A stretch of DNA of 31,252 nt, from positions 1 through 31,252 of the forward strand of contig CAYTMV010000024.1 in NCBI GenBank assembly GCA_964439015.1, given 5' to 3'. Below, piece by piece: positions 1 through 6,652 of the stretch. A program made the translations under genes and the position numbers. The stretch comes from Gemmobacter sp964439015. Its GTDB lineage: Bacteria; Pseudomonadota; Alphaproteobacteria; Rhodobacterales; Rhodobacteraceae. Position 1 is the stretch's first letter. Each line of letters begins with the position of its first letter. A model generated the notes under the pieces. It made no database searches and was not told where the DNA came from. It saw only the letters and a list, made by a program, of their open reading frames with translations.

Positions 1-1351
1 CGACGGGGCGGATCTCGACCACCGGGTCCAGAAGGCCGGTGGGGCGGATCACCTGCTCGGCAAAGACGCCGCCTGCCTGCTCCAGCTCCCATGCCGAGGG
101 CGTGGCGCTGACAAACACCGATTGCGGGCGCATCGCGTCCCATTCCTCGAACTTCAGCGGGCGGTTGTCCATGCAGCTGGGCAGGCGGAAGCCGTGTTCT
201 GCCAGCGTGAACTTGCGCCGATAGTCGCCGCGATACATGCCTCCGATCTGCGGCACGGTGACGTGGGATTCATCGGCAAAGACGATCGCATTGTCGGGAA
301 TGAACTCGAACAGCGTCGGCGGCGGCTCGCCCGGCGCGCGCCCGGTCAGATAGCGCGAGTAGTTTTCGATGCCGTTGCAGACGCCGGTGGCCTCCAGCAT
401 TTCAAGGTCGAAATTGGTGCGCTGTTCCAGCCGCTGGGCCTCCAGCAGCTTACCCTCGGAAACCAGTTGCTCCAGCCGTTGCTTCAGCTCCAGCCGGATG
501 CCCTTGGTCGCCTGTTGCAACGTCGGGCGGGGGGTGACGTAGTGGCTGTTGGCGTAGATGCGGATCTGGGTGAAGGTGTCGGTCCTGGCGCCGGTCAGCG
601 GGTCGAACTCGGTGATCGCCTCCAGCTCGGGGCCGAAAAAGCTGAACCGCCAGGCGCGGTCTTCAAGGTGGGCGGGCCAGACCTCCAGCACGTCGCCGCG
701 CACCCGGAAATTGCCGCGCTGAAAGCCCGCATCGGATCGGCGGTATTGCTGCGCCACCAACTCGGCGATCACGCCGCGCATGTCATACATCTGGCCTGCC
801 ACCAGATCCTGCGTCATCGCCGAATAGGTCTCGACCGAGCCGATGCCGTAGATGCAGCTGACCGAGGCCACGATGATCACATCGTCCCGCTCCAGCAGCG
901 CCCGGGTGGCCGAGTGGCGCATCCGGTCGATCTGTTCGTTGATCTGGCTTTCCTTCTCGATATAGGTGTCCGATCGTGGGACATAGGCCTCGGGCTGGTA
1001 GTAATCGTAATAGCTGACGAAATACTCGACCGCGTTATCGGGAAAGAAACCCTTGAATTCGCCGTAAAGCTGGGCGGCCAGGGTCTTGTTGGGCGCAAGG
1101 ATGATCGCCGGGCGCTGGGTTTCCTCGATCACCTTGGCCATGGTGAAGGTCTTGCCGGTGCCGGTCGCGCCCAGCAGCACCTGATTGCGCTCGCCCGACA
1201 GCACGCCGCCGGTCAGCTCGGCGATGGCCGTGGGCTGGTCGCCGGCCGGCTGGAACGGCGTCTGCATCACGAATCGCCGCCCGCCTTCCAGCTTTGGACG
1301 GGTCAGGACATCCGGGCGGGGAACAGGGGCATTGATGTTGTTGTGCGGCAT
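1..1351 (-). CDS. uvrB: UvrB, excinuclease ABC subunit B (N-terminal 450 residues, runs off the left edge)
   Basis: UvrB is the damage-verifying helicase-like subunit of nucleotide excision repair. It is loaded by UvrA and recruits UvrC for incision. The reverse-strand translation starts MPHNNINAPVPRPD and has a Walker A motif GATGTGKT at about residues 61-68. The UvrB beta-hairpin region follows (YFVSYYDYYQPEAYVPRSD), then IIVASVSCIYG and the later FADESHVTVPQIGGMYRGD and VSATPSAWE stretches. UvrB is usually about 670-740 residues, so roughly the last third lies outside the window. The ATG at 1349-1351 is preceded by AGGGA at a suitable distance. A LexA-type box lies just upstream, so SOS induction is likely. 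A long plus-strand frame over the same bases is only a shadow of this gene. Confidence 0.97.
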   Translation of the reverse strand, partial: MPHNNINAPVPRPDVLTRPKLEGGRRFVMQTPFQPAGDQPTAIAELTGGVLSGERNQVLLGATGTGKTFTMAKVIEETQRPAIILAPNKTLAAQLYGEFKGFFPDNAVEYFVSYYDYYQPEAYVPRSDTYIEKESQINEQIDRMRHSATRALLERDDVIIVASVSCIYGIGSVETYSAMTQDLVAGQMYDMRGVIAELVAQQYRRSDAGFQRGNFRVRGDVLEVWPAHLEDRAWRFSFFGPELEAITEFDPLTGARTDTFTQIRIYANSHYVTPRPTLQQATKGIRLELKQRLEQLVSEGKLLEAQRLEQRTNFDLEMLEATGVCNGIENYSRYLTGRAPGEPPPTLFEFIPDNAIVFADESHVTVPQIGGMYRGDYRRKFTLAEHGFRLPSCMDNRPLKFEEWDAMRPQSVFVSATPSAWELEQAGGVFAEQVIRPTGLLDPVVEIRPV

Positions 1352-1378
1352 GGCGATCCCTAGGTCAGCGCCAAAGAT

Positions 1379-1393
1379 GATCCGTTTTTGTTC
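1379..1393 (-). promoter_or_regulatory. Candidate LexA (SOS) box upstream of uvrB
   Basis: Read on the uvrB strand the site is GAAC, seven bases, GATC, ending 28 bases before the uvrB start codon. Alphaproteobacterial LexA recognises direct repeats of the type GAAC/GTTC-N7-GAAC/GTTC, and variants with GATC in the second half are known from Rhodobacter. Here the second half-site matches three of four bases. A TTGCAT sequence just upstream on the same strand could be the -35 box, which would put the LexA site inside the promoter. Confidence 0.6.
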
Positions 1394-1428
1394 CGATGCA
1401 AGGGGAGAGCGGCCGATCTTCAGGCAGT

Positions 1429-1456
1429 GTTAACCGAAGTGGTGTCAGGGTTAACC
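1429..1456. repeat. Two GTTAACC direct repeats, 21 bp apart
   Basis: GTTAACC occurs at 1429-1435 and again at 1450-1456, so the copies sit on the same DNA face two helical turns apart. Each copy contains TTAACC, the half-site of the alphaproteobacterial cell-cycle regulator CtrA. The spacing is not the classical TTAA-N7-TTAA. The pair lies between uvrB and the complex I gene and could regulate either. No binding protein can be assigned from sequence alone. Confidence 0.35.
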
Positions 1457-1506
1457 GGGGCATTTCAATTTTAAGAAAAATGATACCAAAGAAATAAACC
1501 TCTGAG

Positions 1507-1535
1507 TTGCATTTTGACGATCTGTGGCGCATAGT
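1507..1535 (+). promoter_or_regulatory. Weak candidate promoter for the complex I accessory gene
   Basis: TTGCAT at 1507-1512 and CATAGT at 1530-1535 are separated by 17 bases. Each box matches the sigma-70 consensus only partly. If it is used, transcription would start near 1542 and give a leader of about 155 nt carrying the stem-loop at 1556-1606. Nothing else clearly promoter-like was seen between 1500 and 1698 on the plus strand. Confidence 0.25.
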
Positions 1536-1555
1536 CCAAGGGCAAGCAGCAAACT

Positions 1556-1606
1556 GTCGGCCGGTCCACCACACACCCCACCCACACTCCCCAGTGGCCG
1601 GCCGAC
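1556..1606. repeat. Inverted repeat forming a GC-rich stem with a C-rich 29-nt loop
   Basis: GTCGGCCGG at 1556-1564 is matched exactly by CCGGCCGAC at 1598-1606. A G-T wobble and one more G-C pair extend the stem to 11 pairs. The loop, 1567-1595, consists almost only of C and A on the plus strand, and a further C-rich run follows it. The element falls in the 347-base gap before the complex I gene. It could be an mRNA leader structure or part of a small RNA. There is no T-run, so it is not a standard terminator. Confidence 0.5.
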
Positions 1607-1698
1607 ACCCCCCACCCCTGTCGCGCGACCTGCGGCAGTGCCCTTGCACCACTGGAGATTTTCGGCCAGAAGGGGGCAGGTTCAGCCAAGAGGTTTCC

Positions 1699-2010
1699 AT
1701 GCGCGCCCGCATCTATCAGCCCGCCCGCAACGCCATGCAGTCCGGCACCGCCAAAACCCGCGTCTGGGTGCTGGAATATGCGCAGGGCGCCGCGCGCGAG
1801 ATTGATCCGCTGATGGGCTGGACCTCGTCGGGTGATACCGAAACGCAGGTCAAACTGCGCTTTGACAGCAAGGAAGCCGCGCTGGAATATGCCCGCGCCC
1901 ACGGCATCGAAGCCGAGGTGCAAGAGCCGCAAAAGCGTCAGCCGAATATCCGGCAGATGGGCTATGGCGAAAATTTCGCCACCAATCGCCGCGGTGCCTG
2001 GACCCATTGA
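1699..2010 (+). CDS. ETC complex I subunit, NDUFS4-like (18-kDa accessory subunit homologue)
   Basis: This 103-residue protein matches the bacterial homologues of the mitochondrial NDUFS4/AQDQ subunit of NADH:ubiquinone oxidoreductase. These stabilise the matrix (cytoplasmic) arm near the N-module. Typical features are the opening ARIYQPARNAMQSG, the central WVLEYAQ, the PLMGWTSSGDTETQV stretch, FDSKEAALEYARAHG, and the basic end NFATNRRGAWTH. There is no signal peptide or membrane segment, as expected for a peripheral subunit. The ATG at 1699 has AAGAGG five bases upstream. An upstream in-frame extension lacks similarity and was not used. The gene stands alone and is followed by an intrinsic terminator. 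Confidence 0.93.
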   Translation: MRARIYQPARNAMQSGTAKTRVWVLEYAQGAAREIDPLMGWTSSGDTETQVKLRFDSKEAALEYARAHGIEAEVQEPQKRQPNIRQMGYGENFATNRRGAWTH

Positions 2011-2053
2011 GGTCATCGCCGCCGCAGTGATTTTTTCGCAGTTATTTTGTCAG

Positions 2054-2085
2054 GCCCCGGCCGCTGCAGGCGCCGGGGCTTTCTC
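2054..2085 (+). terminator. Intrinsic terminator after the complex I accessory gene
   Basis: GCCCCGGC at 2054-2061 pairs with GCCGGGGC at 2072-2079 in a perfect 8-bp stem. A short T-rich tail (TTTCTC) follows on the plus strand. It lies 44 bases after the stop codon and before the convergent torT end. Confidence 0.75.
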
Positions 2086-2128
2086 ATGCGGCATGATGCC
2101 ACAGAACGGTCGCGATGCGGGCCAGTCG

Positions 2129-3085
2129 CTATTCCAGCGTCGGAAAGTAATCGACCGGCGAAAGGTTGACGGTGACTGAGTCGTCTCCGGCGGTGATGAC
2201 CGTGATCTCCGGCCCTACCATTGCGGGGTTGGTCTTTCCCGCCATCGCGGCCAGAGCGGCATCAACGGCCATTTCCCCTTGTCGTATCGGGTCGTCAAAG
2301 GGCGCGGCGGCAACCCTTCCGCCCACCAGCCCGCGCGCCACGCTATGGCTGAAGTAGGTCGCGGCCAGCAGGGGCGGGGCGGGATCGTTGAAAAAGGTCC
2401 CCAGCGCCGCCTCGATGGCAGGGGCGGGACCGATCACCAGATCCGGGCGGGGGGGCGCGGCTAAAACACGCCCCAGCAGGCGCAACTGCTCGGTCGTGCC
2501 TGTATCGGCCCGCCACGTCCCGGCCAGTGTGATCCCCGAGCCGTCGAGCGCCTGCCGCAGACCTGCCTCCAGCGGCGCGACCCAGCCTGACTCCTCGGGG
2601 CCAGACAGCAGCACGGCCCTCATGCCCGGGCCGTCTGCCGGATAGCGCGTGGCCAGATGCGCGCCCAGCTTGTGGCCCATCTCGAACCAGTCCACCCCGA
2701 TCCGCGCCGCCAGCGCCTCTGAATGCAGCGCGTTCACCAAGCCGATCACAGGCTGACGTGTGGCTGCCGCGGCAACAGCGGCCAGCAGTTCGGGCGCGTC
2801 CGAGGACACCGCCCCGATCAGGATTGCGCCCGGCTGCAAATCGGCGCAATCGGCGAGCTGCGCCAGTTGCCGCGGCAAGGCGCGATATCCGCCGGCCTCG
2901 AAAAACCGGACATCCAGCCCGCGCTGTTCGGCGCGCCGTTCGATCCCGTGGGCCACGCTCAGCCAGTATTCATCCTTGAAATGCGGCACCAGGACGCAAA
3001 GCTGATGCTCTCCGGCCAACGTCTTGCCACCGGACGCCAGCAGCATCGTTGCGGCAAGGGCTGCGCGCAGATATGCAAACCTCAT
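2129..3085 (-). CDS. torT: TorT, periplasmic TMAO-binding sensor protein
   Basis: TorT is a ribose-binding-like (type I) periplasmic protein. It binds trimethylamine N-oxide and contacts the periplasmic part of the kinase TorS. The 318-residue product has a signal peptide (MRFAYLRAALAATMLLASGGKTLA). It then shows segments that line up with E. coli TorT as I remember it: LVPHFKDEYWLSVAHG, EAGGYRALPRQ, IGVDWFEMGHKLG, YFSHSVARGLV and a C-terminal LSPVDYFPTLE. The start at 3085 is the only one that keeps the signal peptide. Its ATG shares the CATG at 3083-3086 with the divergent torS start, so the two genes have no spacer. The assignment is supported by the adjacent torS and torR. Confidence 0.92.
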   Translation of the reverse strand: MRFAYLRAALAATMLLASGGKTLAGEHQLCVLVPHFKDEYWLSVAHGIERRAEQRGLDVRFFEAGGYRALPRQLAQLADCADLQPGAILIGAVSSDAPELLAAVAAAATRQPVIGLVNALHSEALAARIGVDWFEMGHKLGAHLATRYPADGPGMRAVLLSGPEESGWVAPLEAGLRQALDGSGITLAGTWRADTGTTEQLRLLGRVLAAPPRPDLVIGPAPAIEAALGTFFNDPAPPLLAATYFSHSVARGLVGGRVAAAPFDDPIRQGEMAVDAALAAMAGKTNPAMVGPEITVITAGDDSVTVNLSPVDYFPTLE

Positions 3086-5864
3086 GCGCCCCAGACGTTT
3101 CGACACCCAGCTGCAATTCGTCTTCATGGTCCTCTCCGGCCTGACGATCCTTGTCGGCCTCGCCTCGGTCGGCGTCAACCGCTTCCTGACCGTGACCCAG
3201 CAGCAAGTCCTGCGCGACAGCATCGCCGTGATCGAAAGGGCCGAGCGTGTGGGCGTGCAGGCCGACCTGGCGCAAACGCTGGCCGCGCAGCTGGCGGCGG
3301 GTGACAGCGAGCCCGAGATCAATGGCCATGCGCTGGCGCTGGGATCCTCGATCAACCGGATCGCGCAGGACCTGGCGGCGATGCGGCAGTTTCTGGGGGC
3401 GGATAGCGTGAGCGAAGCGCCAGCGGCCGAGGCGCAGGCTCTGGTGACCCGCATGGCGCAAGCGGTGCGCGCTGGCTTGTCTCTGGACGCCGGGCTGCGA
3501 CAGGACCGCGCCGCTTTGGCCGAGGCAGGTGTGCGGCTGACCGAACTTGTCGGAGATGAGATCGCCTTGGCGCGCTTGCGGATCACTGCGGGCATCTCAC
3601 AGCTTTATCGTGCCGCACCAGGGGCCGATCCCCGGCCCGCGCTGGACCGACTGGCGGATGCGGATTTCTTTGCCTTCGAACGTCTGGGCGAGTTGCAGCA
3701 GGCGGTGGCGCGGCTGTCGGCGGCATCTCAGGCGGTGCCCGATGCCGCCGACCATGCCGCCCTGCAAGCCTTGCGCGCCGAGTTTGAGGATGCCTTGCAG
3801 ATCGCCGAGGCCCGGTTGGTCTATATGCCATCTGGTGCGGCGGTCAGCCGGGCCGCAGCCGATCTTGCGCTGTTTGCGGCGGCGGCCCGGCCGCATCGCC
3901 TGCTGGACCGGCGTGGCGCGCGACTGGATGCGACAGAGGGCTTGGCCGCCATTGCTTCCGATCTGGATGCGATCCTCGCCACCCTGACCGCAGAGGCCGC
4001 GCAGGGCCGCGACCGCACCCGCGCCGGTATGCAGGCGGGCGTGGCTGCGGCGGGCCAGCGGGTGCTGCTGATGTCTGCGGCTTTGGTCGGGCTGACGCTG
4101 ATCGCGGTGGCCGTGGGGGGGCTGGTCTGGCTGCGCGCCCGTCGCATGGTGGTGCTGCGGTTGCGCGCGGTGACCCAGCGCATGGTGGGCGTGGCGCGGG
4201 GCAACATGGGCCAACCCATGACGATCAGCGGTCAGGACGAGATCGGCCGTCTGGAAAAGGCGCTGAACGTCCTTCGGCGGCGCACCGAAGAGGCGGCCCG
4301 CCTGAGGGGCCGTCTGGAGGCCGAGGTTCTGGCCCGCACCGCCGATGTGGTGGCCGAGATGCACTCGGCCAACGCGGCCCGCGCCGAGGCGGAAGAACTC
4401 AGCCGCGGCAAGACCCATTTCATGGCGCGGATGAGCCACGAGATCCGCACCCCGCTGAACGGGGTGATCGGCATGCTGGACCTGCTGGCGGGGGATGAGC
4501 CCGATCCCGCCCGCCGCGCCAGGCTTGAAACCGCGCTGACCTCTGCCCGCGACCTTCAGGAAATGACCGAAGATATTCTGGCCTTCTCCAGTGGCGAAGA
4601 GTCTGCGACGCCCGAGCGTCGGATGGCCTTTGACCCGGCGCGGCTGGCCCGCGATCTGGCCGAGCATTTGCAGGTTCTGGCCCATGGCAAGGGGCTGGAG
4701 GGGCAGACCCAGATCGCCGAAAATCTGCCACCGGTCCTGATTGGCGATCCCGCCCGCATCCGGCAGGTGATGGTCAACCTGATCTCCAACGCGATCAAAT
4801 ACACGGATGTCGGCGCGGCGCGGCTGACCGTCGCGCATCATGCGCTGCCGGATGGGCGGCACGAATTGTCGTTGGCGGTCTCGGACACAGGGCCGGGTAT
4901 GAGTGGCGACGAGATGCGGCAGGCCTTCGACATCTATGGGCGCACTGTCGATGCCCGCCGCCGTGGCCTGCCCGGTGTGGGGCTGGGACTGGCAATCGTG
5001 CGGCAATTGACCGATGCCATGGGCGGGGAATTGCGGGTCAGCACCGCGCCGGGGCAGGGCAGCCGCTTTACGCTGGCGCTGACGCTGGATGCAGGAACCC
5101 CGCAGGATCTGCCGGGCTCCGCTGCCCCGACTGCGACGCCGCTGGGGCGCCGGGTGCTGGTGGTGGATGATCATCCGGTGAACCGGCTGGTGGCCCGCGG
5201 CTATCTGGAGCGGTTGGGCGCAGATGTGACCGAGGCCGCGACCGGCGCCGAGGCGCTGGCTGCGGCGGCTGAGGGGCGGTTTGATGCGATCCTGATCGAC
5301 CTTGATCTGCCCGACCTGCGCGGCGAGGAGCTTGCTGCCCGCCTGCCGCGCAAGGGCGCCCGCACCGCGATCCTGACTGCCGATCTGGTGGTGGACGATC
5401 CCGCCAGCCGCGCCCGCTATGGCGTGGATCACCTGTTGACCAAGCCGGTTTCGCCGCGTGCCTTGGCGATGATGCTTGAGGGCCAGCCGTCCGCAGCGCC
5501 CACGCCAGAACCTGATGCCGAACCTGATGGTGATGTTCTGGCTGCGCTTCAGTCCGATCTCGACGAATTGGGGGCGGAGGCCGCAACCGCGATTGTCGCG
5601 GCCTTTCTGGCCGATTTGCGCACCGATCTGCAGCGCCTGCACACCGCCGAGCCCGACGCGCGGCGCAAGCTGGCGCATCGGATGAAGGGAGCGGCCAGCA
5701 ATTTTGACCTGACGCCGTTCTGCGCCGCGATGCAGCGGCTGCAAGATGGCGACGACAGTGCATTGGCGCAGGTCGATGCTGCGGCGGCAGTGGCCGAGAA
5801 AAGCCTGCGTCTTGCCGCCACCCGCCTGGGGCTTCAGTTGCCCGAAGATGCCGCGAAACAGTAA
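3084..5864 (+). CDS. torS: TorS, hybrid sensor histidine kinase for TMAO
   Basis: TorS senses TMAO through TorT and passes phosphate to TorR by a four-step relay. The 926-residue protein has a membrane helix at about 11-33, a long periplasmic sensor region, a second helix at about 326-350 and a HAMP-like linker. The HisKA box SHEIRTPLNG (His452) comes next, then an ATPase with N-box NLISNAIKYTD, SDTGPGM and GVGLGLAIV. A receiver domain follows (VLVVDDHP, Asp739 in ILIDLDLPD), then an HPt domain (HRMKGAASNF, His865). Length and order match E. coli TorS. The ATG at 3084 was chosen because an upstream in-frame start would be a TTG inside torT. The last 31 bases overlap the end of torR on the other strand. 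Confidence 0.93.
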   Translation: MRPRRFDTQLQFVFMVLSGLTILVGLASVGVNRFLTVTQQQVLRDSIAVIERAERVGVQADLAQTLAAQLAAGDSEPEINGHALALGSSINRIAQDLAAMRQFLGADSVSEAPAAEAQALVTRMAQAVRAGLSLDAGLRQDRAALAEAGVRLTELVGDEIALARLRITAGISQLYRAAPGADPRPALDRLADADFFAFERLGELQQAVARLSAASQAVPDAADHAALQALRAEFEDALQIAEARLVYMPSGAAVSRAAADLALFAAAARPHRLLDRRGARLDATEGLAAIASDLDAILATLTAEAAQGRDRTRAGMQAGVAAAGQRVLLMSAALVGLTLIAVAVGGLVWLRARRMVVLRLRAVTQRMVGVARGNMGQPMTISGQDEIGRLEKALNVLRRRTEEAARLRGRLEAEVLARTADVVAEMHSANAARAEAEELSRGKTHFMARMSHEIRTPLNGVIGMLDLLAGDEPDPARRARLETALTSARDLQEMTEDILAFSSGEESATPERRMAFDPARLARDLAEHLQVLAHGKGLEGQTQIAENLPPVLIGDPARIRQVMVNLISNAIKYTDVGAARLTVAHHALPDGRHELSLAVSDTGPGMSGDEMRQAFDIYGRTVDARRRGLPGVGLGLAIVRQLTDAMGGELRVSTAPGQGSRFTLALTLDAGTPQDLPGSAAPTATPLGRRVLVVDDHPVNRLVARGYLERLGADVTEAATGAEALAAAAEGRFDAILIDLDLPDLRGEELAARLPRKGARTAILTADLVVDDPASRARYGVDHLLTKPVSPRALAMMLEGQPSAAPTPEPDAEPDGDVLAALQSDLDELGAEAATAIVAAFLADLRTDLQRLHTAEPDARRKLAHRMKGAASNFDLTPFCAAMQRLQDGDDSALAQVDAAAAVAEKSLRLAATRLGLQLPEDAAKQ

Positions 5865-6538
5865 CCTTCGCCTGCCCGTGTCAGCAACCAATGGGGGTTG
5901 GCCGGATCATCCTCGATCTTGCGGCGCAACCGCGCCATCAGCACGTCGATGCTGCGATCCCCCGCCCGCAATTCGCCCCGGCCGATGATCTCGCTCAGCC
6001 TTGCCCGGCCAAAGGTCACGCCCGGATTGCGGGTCAGGGCGTCCAGCAGGTCGAACTCCTGGCCGCTGAGGCTTTCGATCCGCGCGGCCGAGACCAGGCG
6101 GTGCCGGATGCGGTCGAAATGCCAGGGTCCGAATTCAGTGACCGCCTCGGTGGCCGGCGCAGCACTGCCGATGGCAGAGATGCGCCACAGCAGGTTCTTG
6201 ATCCGCGCTGCCAGCTCGCGCTGGTCAAAGGGCTTGGTCACGTAGTCATCCGCCCCCATCTCCAGCCCGACGATCCGGTCCACCTGATCGTCGCGCGCCG
6301 TCAGAAGGATGATGCCCACATGCGAGCGGGAGCGTTGCTCGCGGGTGATGGTCAGGCCGTCCTTGCCCTCAAGCCCGATGTCCAGCACCAGCAATTCCGG
6401 CGGGTCGGTGTCGATCACCTGCTGCATGGCATCGGCATCCTCGACCTCGGTTACGCGATAACTTTGCTTGCGCAGATAGCCCGCCAGCCGCATCCGGGTC
6501 ACGCGGTCGTCCTCGACGATCAGGATATGAGCGGTCAT
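5834..6538 (-). CDS. torR: TorR, OmpR-family response regulator
   Basis: TorR is the DNA-binding regulator phosphorylated by TorS. In E. coli it activates torCAD. The 234-residue product has a receiver domain (ILIVEDD at 5-11, phospho-acceptor Asp53 in LLVLDIGLEG, ILLTARDD, and the conserved lysine in VTKPFDQREL). It also has an OmpR/PhoB winged-helix domain (LSGQEFDLLDAL, RSIDVLMARLRRKIEDD, TRAGEGYCF). A TTG six bases upstream could start the frame, but the ATG at 6538 has a GGA six bases before it and is preferred. The gene is divergent from torA, with 114 bp between them, and convergent with torS, with a 31-bp tail overlap. Confidence 0.92.
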   Translation of the reverse strand: MTAHILIVEDDRVTRMRLAGYLRKQSYRVTEVEDADAMQQVIDTDPPELLVLDIGLEGKDGLTITREQRSRSHVGIILLTARDDQVDRIVGLEMGADDYVTKPFDQRELAARIKNLLWRISAIGSAAPATEAVTEFGPWHFDRIRHRLVSAARIESLSGQEFDLLDALTRNPGVTFGRARLSEIIGRGELRAGDRSIDVLMARLRRKIEDDPANPHWLLTRAGEGYCFAASSGN

Positions 6539-6551
6539 CGGCAATCCATTA

Positions 6552-6582
6552 CATCTCTTAACATCCTTTCACCAGCATCCTT
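6552..6582. promoter_or_regulatory. Candidate TorR-binding direct repeats (tor boxes)
   Basis: In the torR-torA gap, CATCTCTT begins at 6552, CATCCTTT at 6562 and CATCCTTG at 6576. The first two form a tandem decamer (10-bp period), and the exact 7-mer CATCCTT recurs 14 bp later. E. coli TorR binds tandem decameric tor boxes in the equivalent torR-torC gap. The base sequence here differs from the E. coli box as I remember it (CTGTTCATAT). The repeats lie 13-44 bp from the torR start, so autoregulation is possible. The role is inferred from position and periodicity only. Confidence 0.5.
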
Positions 6583-6652
6583 GGTTTGCGTCAAGGTGAC
6601 GGCGAGGCAGACGGCCTAGAGATGGCGGGGTAATCATAGACGGAGTTCTGCC

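Noticed and set aside
122..1363. A 413-codon plus-strand frame at the left edge
   Set aside because: It is antisense to uvrB, whose motifs are unmistakable on the minus strand.
3024..3083. Longer torS start at an upstream TTG
   Set aside because: It is a TTG without a good ribosome site and would extend into torT. The ATG at 3084 places the first membrane helix correctly.
3597..5891. A 764-codon minus-strand frame opposite torS
   Set aside because: It is a shadow of torS. The translation is rich in Gln, His, Gly and Arg with no family features.
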